Assembly: GCA_943329845.2 (NCBI GenBank) | Contig: CALQFM020000007.1 | Coordinates: 1-64,000, forward strand | Source: Candidatus Kuenenia stuttgartensis | Lineage (GTDB): Bacteria; Pseudomonadota; Alphaproteobacteria; SMXS01 | Direction of reading: 5' to 3' | Length of the DNA: 64,000 bases | Part shown: positions 56,730 to 64,000 of the stretch, one piece after another | How the letters are laid out: every line of letters begins with the position of its first letter | Position numbering within the stretch: position 1 is the stretch's first letter | Position numbers and translations under genes: made by a program | Notes under the pieces: model-generated | Database searches by the model: none | The model's input: only the letters and a program-made list of their open reading frames with translations | Told to the model about the DNA's origin: nothing

Positions 56730-58583
56730 ATGCCGAAGCTCAATCACGTCCTATTCGCCGGCATCGCGGCCCTTGCTCTCACGCCGCCGGCCCGGGCCGA
56801 TACGGACGAGCCCCCGCACCATGCCAGCCATGTCGACGAGGTGGTCGTCACCGCGTCTCCGCTGGGAGCCAGCCAGTTCGACGTGCTGCAGGGGACGTCG
56901 ATTCTTCACGGCGAGGACCTGGCGAAGATCGGCGGCCGCAGCCTGGGCGACGTCGTGGGCAACCTGCCCGGCGTCAGCCAGACCGGCTATACCTTCGGCG
57001 CCAGCCGGCCGGTGATCCGCGGTCTGGGCGGCGACCGCATCCGTGTGCTGATCGATGGCCTGGGTTCGTTCGACGCCTCGACCGCCAGCCCGGACCACGC
57101 CCCGTCGGTCGATACCGCCACCGCCAAGCGCATCGAGGTGGTGCGCGGTCCGGCGACGCTGCTCTATGGCAACAGCGCGGCGGGCGGCGTGGTCAACGTC
57201 ATCGACGGGCGTATCCCCGAGGAAATCCCGGAGAACGGCATCGAGGCGTCCGGCACCGGCTTCTACGGCACCAATGGCGACGAGCGCACCGGCTCGGGCG
57301 GCGTTACCGTTGCGCTGGGCGAGACCGGGCTGGTCGCCCATCTGGACGGCTCCTACAAGAAGACCGGCGACATGACCGTGCCGGGGTTCGCCCGCAGCGA
57401 GGCCCTGCGCGCGCTCGATCCGCAGGACGACGAACTGCGCGGCAAGCTGCCCAACAGCGCCGTGCGCGACGCCAGCATCACCGGCGGCCTGTCCTGGGTG
57501 GGCGACAACGGCTTTCTCGGCGCGTCGGTCAGCCACTATTCGACGAACTACGGCATCCCGGTGAACATCGAGGAGCCGGGCGAGCCGCCGGAAGTGCGCA
57601 TCGCCATGCAGCAGACTCGCGTCGACGTCTCGGGCGAGCTGCGCACACCGTTCCTGGCCTTCGACACGGCGCGCGTTCGCTTCGGCTATGGCGACTACCA
57701 GCACGCCGAGAAGGAAGGCGAGGAGATTGGCACCCAATTCTTCAACAAGCAGTGGGAAGGCCGGCTGGAACTGGTCCAGAAAAAATGGGGCAACCTGTCC
57801 GGCGCCTGGGGCGTGCAGGCCAGCCACCGCGACTTCGAGGTGGTGGGCGACGAGGCGTTCGTCGCGCCCAGCCTTACCGACCAGATCGGCGTGTTCACGG
57901 TCCAGCGGCTCGACATCGGCGCGGTGGCGCTGGAAGCGGGCCTGCGGTTCGAGAGCCAGCAGCTCAAGGCCGACGACAACGGCTATAACCGGGACTTCGG
58001 CACGCTCAGCGCGTCCGCCGGCGCATCTTACACCTTTGCCGAAAACTGGCTGGCCGGTATCAGCGCCTACCGCACCGAGCGCGCGCCGACCGCCGAGGAA
58101 GTGCTGGCCAACGGCCCGCACGCCGCCACCTTCACCTTCGAGCGCGGCGACCTGACGCTGGGCAAGGAAACCGCGACCGGCGTCGAGGCGACCCTGAAGA
58201 AGTCGCAGGGGCCGTTCACCGGCTCGCTCAACGCCTACTACACCGCCTATGACGACTTCATCTCCGAGCAGTTCACCGGCGAGGAGGAGGACGGGCTGCG
58301 GGTCGTGCAGTTCACGCCGGTGTCGGCACGATTCTACGGCTTCGAGGCCGAGGCGGCGGTCGAGGTCTGGCGCGGCGGCAATGCCTCGCTGAAGCTCGAT
58401 GCCCAGGCCGACTATGTCCGCGCCCAGGACACCACCAACGGCCAGCCGTTGCCGCGCATCCCGCCGTTGCGGCTGACCGGCGGCGTCGAATATGCCGAGA
58501 TCCGCTACAGCACCTCGTTCCTCAAGGACTACCTACCCGCCGCCGGCCGCAGCATCCGCCTCGGCATCCGCGCGGCGATCTAG
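56730..58583 (+). CDS. znuD: ZnuD-like TonB-dependent zinc receptor, short C-terminal barrel
   Basis: 617 residues from ATG 56730 with AAGGA upstream. Signal peptide LFAGIAALALTPPARA, TonB box DEVVVTAS, plug domain to about 165 (PVIRGLGGDRIRVLIDGLGSFDAS, RIEVVRGPATLLYGNSAAGGVVN), then a beta-barrel with the ZnuD-type segment SGELRTPFLAFDTARVRFGYGDY. Just before the end the sequence jumps from PRIPPLRLTGGVEYAE to IRYSTSFLKDYLPAAGRSIRLGIRAAI; relatives have roughly 70 further residues (several strands) there. Zur-box-like operators upstream support a zinc role. The receptor may be non-functional because of the missing strands. Confidence 0.8.
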   Translation: MPKLNHVLFAGIAALALTPPARADTDEPPHHASHVDEVVVTASPLGASQFDVLQGTSILHGEDLAKIGGRSLGDVVGNLPGVSQTGYTFGASRPVIRGLGGDRIRVLIDGLGSFDASTASPDHAPSVDTATAKRIEVVRGPATLLYGNSAAGGVVNVIDGRIPEEIPENGIEASGTGFYGTNGDERTGSGGVTVALGETGLVAHLDGSYKKTGDMTVPGFARSEALRALDPQDDELRGKLPNSAVRDASITGGLSWVGDNGFLGASVSHYSTNYGIPVNIEEPGEPPEVRIAMQQTRVDVSGELRTPFLAFDTARVRFGYGDYQHAEKEGEEIGTQFFNKQWEGRLELVQKKWGNLSGAWGVQASHRDFEVVGDEAFVAPSLTDQIGVFTVQRLDIGAVALEAGLRFESQQLKADDNGYNRDFGTLSASAGASYTFAENWLAGISAYRTERAPTAEEVLANGPHAATFTFERGDLTLGKETATGVEATLKKSQGPFTGSLNAYYTAYDDFISEQFTGEEEDGLRVVQFTPVSARFYGFEAEAAVEVWRGGNASLKLDAQADYVRAQDTTNGQPLPRIPPLRLTGGVEYAEIRYSTSFLKDYLPAAGRSIRLGIRAAI

Positions 58584-58646
58584 GCACAACCCCGCCTTTC
58601 GTTCCGCACGCTTGCTTTTCCGCGGCCCGGCGCATAGTTGGGGCTT

Positions 58647-59417
58647 ATGGCAGGTGAAGCGAAAGTCTATCTGGTCGGCGCGGGTCCGGGCGACCCGGAG
58701 CTGATCACGCTCAAGGCGCTGCGCGTTCTGCGCGCCGCCGATGCCGTGGTCTATGACCGGCTGGTGTCCGACGAGATCCTGTCCGAAATCCCCGAAGACG
58801 CCGCCCGCATCTATGTGGGCAAGGAAGGCGGCACCCATTCGCTGCCCCAGGCCGAGATCAGCAATTTGCTGGTCACGCTGGCCCGCCAGGGCAAGACCGT
58901 CGTGCGGCTGAAGGGCGGCGACCCGTATATTTTCGGGCGCGGCGGCGAGGAGGCCATTGTGCTCGCCCAGGCCGGCGTCGATTTCGAGGTGGTGCCCGGC
59001 GTGACCGCGGCATCCGGCGTCATGGCCGGGCTGAACCTGCCGCTGACCCATCGTGGGCTGGCCAATGGTGTGCGCTTCGTCACCGGCCAGTGCGGCAAGA
59101 ACGTGCCGCTCGACCTGAACTGGCCGAGCCTGGCCGATCCCGACACCACGCTCGTCGTCTATATGGGTCTGGCCAAGCTGCCGGAGATCAGCACCGAACT
59201 GATCAAGGCCGGCATGCCGGCCGACCAGCCGGCCATGGCCATCTCCAAGGGCACGCTCGACACCGAGACGGTGATCACCGGCACCATCGCAAGCCTGCCG
59301 GGGCAGGTGAGGGAAGTGCGCCTCGCGCCGCCGGTGCTGATCGTCGTCGGCCGGGTGGTGACGCTGATGGAGACGCTGGGGCGCGGCCTGGTGCGGCAGA
59401 TGCAGGAGACTCCGTGA
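58647..59417 (+). CDS. cobA: Uroporphyrinogen-III C-methyltransferase
   Basis: 256 residues from ATG 58647. SAM-dependent enzyme converting uroporphyrinogen III to precorrin-2, entry to cobalamin and siroheme. VYLVGAGPGDPELITLKALRVL, VVYDRLVS, GKTVVRLKGGDPYIFGRGGEE and VTAASGVMAGLNLPLTHRGLANGVRFVTGQ are diagnostic. It lacks the CysG oxidase/ferrochelatase part. Its stop overlaps the GTG of the following gene. No cobalamin riboswitch was seen upstream. Confidence 0.95.
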   Translation: MAGEAKVYLVGAGPGDPELITLKALRVLRAADAVVYDRLVSDEILSEIPEDAARIYVGKEGGTHSLPQAEISNLLVTLARQGKTVVRLKGGDPYIFGRGGEEAIVLAQAGVDFEVVPGVTAASGVMAGLNLPLTHRGLANGVRFVTGQCGKNVPLDLNWPSLADPDTTLVVYMGLAKLPEISTELIKAGMPADQPAMAISKGTLDTETVITGTIASLPGQVREVRLAPPVLIVVGRVVTLMETLGRGLVRQMQETP

Positions 59418-60199
59418 GCGGCGACTCGATCTATCTGGAAAAGGATGGCGAACTGGCCTGGGTGGTGATCGACCGCCCCGACAAACTTGGCGCCCTCAGC
59501 CAGGCCATGTGGGAAGCGCTTCCCGGCATCGCCGCCGCCATCGAGGCCGATCCGGCGGTGAAGGTGGCCGTCGTGAAAGGCGCCACCGGGAAGGCGTTCA
59601 GCGCCGGCGCCGACATCTCGGAATTCGAGGTGCTCAGCACCGACCAAGCCCTGCGCGATGCCAACCGCGCGGCCATCACCAACGGCCTGCGCGCGCTCAC
59701 CGGCATCTCCAAGCCGACCATCGCCATGGTGCGTGGCATCTGCATGGGCGGCGGCTGCGCCATCGCGCTGACTTGCGACATCCGCTTCGCCTCGCCCGAG
59801 GCCAGGCTGGGCATTCCGCCCGCCAGGCTGGGACTGGCCTACACGCTCGAGGACATGAAGCAACTCGTCGACGTGGTCGGCCCGTCCCATGCCAAGAGCA
59901 TGATGTTCACCGGCCGCGCCGTACCTTCGCCTGAGGCGCTTGCCATCGGCCTGGTGAACGCGGTCTATCCCCTGGACGCCATCGAGCGGGAAACCAGGGA
60001 CTTCGCCGCCCAGGTCGCGCGCAACTCCCAGTTCTCCGTCCGTGTCCTGAAGAAGATCATCGGCCTGATCGCCGATGGCGCCGACGCCGAGACCGAGGAA
60101 AGCTGGAAGCTGGCGATGGACGCCTATGAGGGCGAGGATTACCGCGAAGGCGTCGCCGCGTTCCTCGCCAAACGCCCGCCGAAATTCACGTTTTCCTGA
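59414..60199 (+). CDS. Enoyl-CoA hydratase/isomerase family protein
   Basis: 261 residues from GTG 59414 (CAGGAG upstream, overlap with cobA stop). Crotonase fold: GKAFSAGADISEFE forms the first oxyanion loop and GICMGGGCAIALTCDIRFAS the second. At the usual catalytic Glu (PEINLG in hydratases) this protein has IPPARLGLAY, so one acid is replaced by Pro. It may therefore not be a standard hydratase; isomerase or decarboxylase members of the fold are alternatives. Translationally coupled to cobA, although functions look unrelated. Confidence 0.85.
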   Translation: MSGDSIYLEKDGELAWVVIDRPDKLGALSQAMWEALPGIAAAIEADPAVKVAVVKGATGKAFSAGADISEFEVLSTDQALRDANRAAITNGLRALTGISKPTIAMVRGICMGGGCAIALTCDIRFASPEARLGIPPARLGLAYTLEDMKQLVDVVGPSHAKSMMFTGRAVPSPEALAIGLVNAVYPLDAIERETRDFAAQVARNSQFSVRVLKKIIGLIADGADAETEESWKLAMDAYEGEDYREGVAAFLAKRPPKFTFS

Positions 60200-60202
60200 A
60201 AC

Positions 60203-60835
60203 CTATTTCTTCTTCGCCGCAGGCTTCGCCGGCTCAGCCGCTGCGGCCTTCGGCCGTGCCGGGAAATCCACCTTGATGTCGGGCAGCTTAGCGTTCACCC
60301 GCTTGATGACTTCGTCGGTGGCGTCGTAGCCGGAGCCGTCGCGGATGTAGAGCACGGCCGAGCCGTCGACGAAGCGGCTGATGCCGTGGTCCTGGCGGAC
60401 CTGCTGGCCGACCATGGTGGCAACCGTGTTGAACTGCTCCATGGCCTTCTCGCCGGCCTTGGTCATGTCCTCCTGAACCTTCGCCAGCACGCCGTCGATC
60501 TGGGCCTTGATGCCGTTGTACTGGTCGACGGCCTTCTGGTATTCGGCCGGATCGATGGTGTCCCTGGCCTGGCGGACCGGTGCGAATTCCTTCTCCAGCT
60601 TGTCGATCGCCATGTTGTATGCGGCGGCCTCGACATCGTGGCGCTTGGCCATCTGGTCGAAGACACTCTGCATCGCGGTGGCTTCGGTTGCGAGACGCTC
60701 GGAATCCATCACCAGGAATAGGGTTGTCGTCGGGGCCTCCGCCGCGGGCGCGGCCGGCGTCACCGTCGCCGGCGTCTCGGCATGGGCGGCATACGGAAAC
60801 GCAAGTGCGGCCATCAGGACCAGGGAACGGATCAT
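60203..60835 (-). CDS. OmpH/Skp-like periplasmic protein, copy 2
   Basis: 210 residues with signal peptide MIRSLVLMAALAFPYAAHA. The mature part starts with LFLVMDSERLATEATAMQSVFDQMAK, the OmpH-type strand and long helices, and ends in KLPDIKVDF followed by a Lys/Ala/Pro tail. Skp-like chaperones carry outer-membrane proteins through the periplasm. Its ATG overlaps the stop of copy 1 by four bases; a terminal pair of paralogues. Confidence 0.82.
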   Translation of the reverse strand: MIRSLVLMAALAFPYAAHAETPATVTPAAPAAEAPTTTLFLVMDSERLATEATAMQSVFDQMAKRHDVEAAAYNMAIDKLEKEFAPVRQARDTIDPAEYQKAVDQYNGIKAQIDGVLAKVQEDMTKAGEKAMEQFNTVATMVGQQVRQDHGISRFVDGSAVLYIRDGSGYDATDEVIKRVNAKLPDIKVDFPARPKAAAAEPAKPAAKKK

Positions 60836-61410
60836 TGCTGGGGCGCTCCCTTGGCCGGTAGTTCGACGGTCGGCACCTCGGCATTGAGGAAAGTCTGGAT
60901 CAGGTTCGTGATGTCGTTTGCGCCCGGCGCGGCCAGCTTTTCCGAGACCAGGGCGTCGTACGCCTTCTTCTCCATCACCAGGTCGAGCGACATGCCGCTG
61001 GCGACGCGCTTGATGATGGCCTGGAGTTTTGGCTGCAGCGTCGCCATGGCGGCCTGGCCGCGGGCTTCGATTTCCTCGAGGCCCTTCTTGTCGTCCTCCG
61101 CGGTCTGGGCGATGCGCTGTTCCAGCGATGCCTGGCGCTGCTGGCGCTCTTCGGCCGAGATGTTGGCGGAATCTACCCGGAGCGCACGAAGCTCCTCCTG
61201 CAGCGATTCGTACTTGTACCTGGTGTTCTGGCGGTAGGCCGCCTTGGCCGCCTCCACCTTCTTGTCCAGGTCGTGGGTGACCAGCGACTTCTGGCTCAGC
61301 GCCGCGAGATCGACCACGGCAATCCTGGGCGGCGGGAGCGTTTCCGCCAGGGCCGGGACGGCGCCGGCAAGGGCAATCAGGACAAGAGAGCAGCGAAGCA
61401 ATGTTTTCAT
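60832..61410 (-). CDS. OmpH/Skp-like periplasmic protein, copy 1
   Basis: 192 residues with signal peptide KTLLRCSLVLIALAGAVPALA. RIAVVDLAALSQKSLVTHDLDKKVE is the OmpH opening; the rest is a long charged coiled coil (about 45-130) and C-terminal IIKRVASGMSLDLVMEKKAYDAL, where Skp normally has the equivalent helix and strand. It overlaps copy 2 by ATGA. Not in the usual bamA-skp-lpxD cluster, so these are likely extra paralogues. Confidence 0.8.
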   Translation of the reverse strand: MKTLLRCSLVLIALAGAVPALAETLPPPRIAVVDLAALSQKSLVTHDLDKKVEAAKAAYRQNTRYKYESLQEELRALRVDSANISAEERQQRQASLEQRIAQTAEDDKKGLEEIEARGQAAMATLQPKLQAIIKRVASGMSLDLVMEKKAYDALVSEKLAAPGANDITNLIQTFLNAEVPTVELPAKGAPQQ

Positions 61411-61475
61411 GGCGCTCGTCTATAGGCAGGCCGCTGCTGCCGGTAAAGCTTGGTCATCGGATCGTCATGGAAAAT

Positions 61476-62636
61476 TCACGGAGCGGCGGGCGGGCCGGTG
61501 GCCGGTTTAGGGCCGGCCAGGAATGCTTCGACCCGCTGCGCCACGTTCCGGCGGATGTTCATGTAGAACAGGTTGTAGTCGTAGATGTGATAGTTGCCGC
61601 CCGGCAGCACCAGGCCGCTGTAGCCTTTGCCGTCCGGCGGCGAGGCGTAGAGCACGCCGTCCTTGCAATAGGCGCCGGTGATCCTGGGGTCCGGGGTTCC
61701 CAGCGGCTCGTCGGTGGTCGGCAGCGCGCCCAGGTTCAGGGCCGCCGGAGCTGTCTGCTCGGACGTGTCCCAGCGCAGCGGATTGACGCAGAGCAGTGTC
61801 TTGCCGCGGTTCGCCTCGTAGACCCCGTCATAGCGGAAGCCCACATTGTCGAACAGGCCCGTGGGATCGGCGTCCTGCACCGCGAAGCTGTTCCAGCTCG
61901 CCAGGCAGCCGGTCTGGGCCGGCGTCGTGCATGGCTTGATGTCCTTGTAGACCCGGCTGAACAGGTCCGTGGGCAGGGCGAAGCCGACGGCGTAGGCGGC
62001 GACCATCCGCGCGACGAGCGGTGTTCCGTCGACCTCGTCGCGCAGCAGATAGGACAGGTGACGGCTGCCCTGGCTGTGCGCGGCCAGGATGAACGGCCGT
62101 CCCTTGTTATCGTTTTCCATATAGTGGCGGAAGGCGCGGCGCACGTCCTGATAGGCCAGGTCCAGCGCCTTGTCGCCGTCGGCCCGGTTCTTCGGGAAGA
62201 ACGCGCCCAGCGTCGCCTGCCGGTAGAGCGGCGCGTACACCTTGGCCGAGCCGTTGAAGGCGCTTGCCTGGTATTTCAGCACGAAGCCGTCGAGGCGCCC
62301 GCGCGCATCCTCGTCATCGATGGGGGCGTTCCAGCCGGTTCGGTTGTAGTAGGTGGTGGGGGCGATGAAGAATACGTCGACCTGGGCCGTCGCCTGCCTG
62401 TCGGCGGCCTCGGGCGTCTTCGGGACCTGATCCGCGGCGTCGCGCCTGGTCGGCAGCGCCGCCCACGAAGCCGGATCGGCATAGTTCGGCTCGGCCGGCG
62501 GCGTCATGGCAACGAACGGCTCGCCAGGCGTCATGGCCCAATAGCTCAACTCGTCCTTGAACGCGGCCAGCAGGGTGATGGCGACGACGGCGGCCACCAC
62601 GAGTCCGGCGACGATATAGAGGAATATCCTGGCCAC
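61476..62636 (-). CDS. DUF3089 alpha/beta-hydrolase-like protein, membrane anchored
   Basis: 386 residues from GTG 62636, chosen because GAGG lies just upstream and a membrane helix follows (RIFLYIVAGLVVAAVVAITLL); the longer frame to 62687 overlaps ubiD. DUF3089 signature: VDVFFIAPTTYYN, VYAPLYRQATLG and the nucleophile elbow PFILAAHSQGSRHLSYLL. A lipase-like activity is assumed for the family, not proven. It starts 7 bp after the ubiD-family gene and may be cotranscribed. Confidence 0.87.
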   Translation of the reverse strand: MARIFLYIVAGLVVAAVVAITLLAAFKDELSYWAMTPGEPFVAMTPPAEPNYADPASWAALPTRRDAADQVPKTPEAADRQATAQVDVFFIAPTTYYNRTGWNAPIDDEDARGRLDGFVLKYQASAFNGSAKVYAPLYRQATLGAFFPKNRADGDKALDLAYQDVRRAFRHYMENDNKGRPFILAAHSQGSRHLSYLLRDEVDGTPLVARMVAAYAVGFALPTDLFSRVYKDIKPCTTPAQTGCLASWNSFAVQDADPTGLFDNVGFRYDGVYEANRGKTLLCVNPLRWDTSEQTAPAALNLGALPTTDEPLGTPDPRITGAYCKDGVLYASPPDGKGYSGLVLPGGNYHIYDYNLFYMNIRRNVAQRVEAFLAGPKPATGPPAAP

Positions 62637-62643
62637 GCGCGCC

Positions 62644-64000
62644 TCAGTCTTTGTCCCAGATCGGCTTGCCGCTGCCCGGCAGGCCAAGACGGTGCCACTT
62701 GTCGGTGACGGTCGCGATCACGTCGTCGCGCATGCGGATCTTGCGGCCCCATTCGCGCTTGGTCTCGGGCGGCCATTTGTTGGTGGCGTCGAGGCCGATC
62801 TTGCTGCCCAGGCTCTCCTCCGGCGAGGCGAAGTCCAGATAGTCGATGGGGGTGTTCTCGATCAGGGTGATGTCGCGGGCCGGGTCCATGCGGGTCGAGA
62901 TCGCCCACATCACATCCTTCCAGTTCCGCGCGTCGATGTCGTCGTCCACCACGATCACCCACTTGGTGTACATGAACTGGCGCAGATAGGACCAGACGCC
63001 CAGCATGACACGCTTGGCATGGCCGGGGTAGGCCTTGCGCATGGAAACCACGGCGATGCGGTAGGAGCAGCCTTCGGGCGGCAGCCAGAAGTCGGTGATC
63101 TCGGGGAACTGCTGGCGCAGCAAGGGAATGAAAACCTCGTTAAGCGCCTCGCCGAGGACGCTGGGCTCGTCCGGCGGCCGGCCGGTGAAGGTGGACAGGT
63201 AGATTGGATCGCGGCGCATGGTGATCGCCGACACGGTGAACACCGGGAATTTTTCGACCGAGTTGTAATAGCCGGTGTGGTCGCCATACGGACCTTCCTC
63301 GGCGTAGTCGGTCAGCGAGACATGGCCTTCCAGCACGATCTCGGCCTCGGCCGGCACCTTCAGCGGTACGGTCTTGCAGTCGACCAGCTCGACCTTCTTG
63401 CCGCGCAGGAGGCCGGCGAACTGATATTCGGACAGCGTGTCCGGCACGGGCGTCACCGCGGCCAGGATCGTCCCCGGATCGGCGCCGATCACCACGGCGG
63501 CGGGCAGCGGCTCGGATTTCTCCTGCGCCCACCGCTGGTGGTGCTGGGCGCCGCCCCTGTGCTTCAGCCAGCGCATGATGGTGGTGTTGCGCCCGGTCAC
63601 CTGCATGCGGTAGATGCCCAGGTTGAAGTCGTCTTCCTTGCGCTTGCCCGGTCCCTTGGTGACGACCAGCGGCCAGGTGATCAGGGGCGCGGGCTCACCG
63701 GGCCAGCAGGTCTGGACGGGCAGGGCGGACAGGTCGATATCATCGCCCTGCAGCACCACCTGGTGCACCGGCGCGCTGGACGTGGTCTTGGGCTTCATGG
63801 CCATGACGGTGCGCAGCAAGGGCAGCATGTCGAGCGCCTCGCGCCAGCCGCCGGGCGGCTCGGGCTGGCGCAGGAAGGCGAGGGTCTCGCCGACCTCGCG
63901 CAGTTCCTCTGGCCGGCGCCCCATGCCCATGGCCACCCGCTCGACGGTGCCGAAAAGGTTGACCAGGACCGGCATGGCGCTGGGCGTGCCGTCCGCCTTC
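62644..64000 (-). CDS. UbiD-family decarboxylase, N-terminus outside the window
   Basis: About 450 codons are seen and the frame stays open to the edge; family members are 490-510 residues, so about 50 N-terminal residues are missing. UbiD enzymes decarboxylate aromatic or alpha,beta-unsaturated acids with prenylated FMN made by UbiX. The prFMN/metal region is in [20 protein letters not shown] and the E-R-E type catalytic area includes [24 protein letters not shown]. Could be UbiD itself (ubiquinone) or a paralogue; the 3-octaprenyl-4-hydroxybenzoate type is favoured by the overall pattern. Confidence 0.92.
   Translation of the reverse strand, partial: KADGTPSAMPVLVNLFGTVERVAMGMGRRPEELREVGETLAFLRQPEPPGGWREALDMLPLLRTVMAMKPKTTSSAPVHQVVLQGDDIDLSALPVQTCWPGEPAPLITWPLVVTKGPGKRKEDDFNLGIYRMQVTGRNTTIMRWLKHRGGAQHHQRWAQEKSEPLPAAVVIGADPGTILAAVTPVPDTLSEYQFAGLLRGKKVELVDCKTVPLKVPAEAEIVLEGHVSLTDYAEEGPYGDHTGYYNSVEKFPVFTVSAITMRRDPIYLSTFTGRPPDEPSVLGEALNEVFIPLLRQQFPEITDFWLPPEGCSYRIAVVSMRKAYPGHAKRVMLGVWSYLRQFMYTKWVIVVDDDIDARNWKDVMWAISTRMDPARDITLIENTPIDYLDFASPEESLGSKIGLDATNKWPPETKREWGRKIRMRDDVIATVTDKWHRLGLPGSGKPIWDKD

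Noticed and set aside
58584-58646. Cobalamin riboswitch before cobA
   Set aside because: The gap is only 63 bp and shows no B12-box-like sequence.

Overview
The window is a 64 kb piece of a GC-rich alphaproteobacterial chromosome. The best evidence is gene order: aroK-aroB-CNNM transporter, and the run ubiG / lysC / ptsP / HTH protein / ispG / hisS / prfA / prmC / DUF4167 / clpB, both familiar alphaproteobacterial neighbourhoods. The order within the class cannot be fixed from sequence alone; a Rhodospirillales-like organism would fit. Coding density is high, with many ATGA/TGATG start-stop overlaps and frequent GTG or TTG starts.

Layout. 1-126: edge of an IS630-type insertion sequence. 144-4517 (minus): shikimate operon aroK-aroB with a CNNM/CorC protein and an AEC transporter, then a DUF962 protein. 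4604-8686 (plus): small membrane protein, large exported protein, xerD and a malyl-CoA lyase-like gene closed by a strong terminator. 8761-17745: DsbA/FrnE-like oxidoreductase, accA, exported protein, secA, membrane protein, argJ-GNAT-mutT-DUF2459 overlapping chain, host-attachment protein. 17793-22253: methyltransferase, comF, grxC-Nit1 pair, a ParD/ParE module whose toxin carries a nonsense codon, TehB-like methyltransferase, DUF1178. 22258-36823: ubiG, lysC, nitronate monooxygenase, ptsP, RodZ-like protein, ispG, hisS, prfA, prmC, DUF4167 with a tandem-repeat domain, clpB behind a sigma-32-like promoter.

36847-49607 is more accessory in character: M23 peptidase, tRNA-Ala(UGC) with its promoter, then a decayed aldo/keto reductase fragment, a Baeyer-Villiger monooxygenase, a membrane-anchored double-VOC protein, an intact aldo/keto reductase, corA, a LuxR-type regulator without a luxI, an acyl-CoA ligase, a DUF433/DUF5615 toxin-antitoxin pair, a frameshifted aminoglycoside-phosphotransferase-like gene, and a degenerate copy of the 3' end of the acyl-CoA ligase. 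Two gene relics therefore lie within a few kb of their intact homologues.

49705-64000: a DUF3857-transglutaminase-TonB-TonB fusion, the lactate utilisation operon lutABC, two kinds of dispersed palindromic repeat, a beta-helix protein and a ZnuD-like TonB receptor that both look internally shortened, cobA, an enoyl-CoA hydratase homologue lacking an expected Glu, paired OmpH/Skp-like proteins, a DUF3089 hydrolase and the 3' part of a ubiD-family gene running off the right edge. The most informative regulatory reading is upstream of the ZnuD-like receptor: a near-consensus promoter with two Zur-box-like 15-mers spaced exactly 20 bp apart, one between -35 and -10 and one just after -10. No single clearly new multi-gene system was found; the strongest unusual observations are the Zur operator pair, the inactivated ParE, the two relics, the double-TonB fusion and the anchored double-VOC protein.
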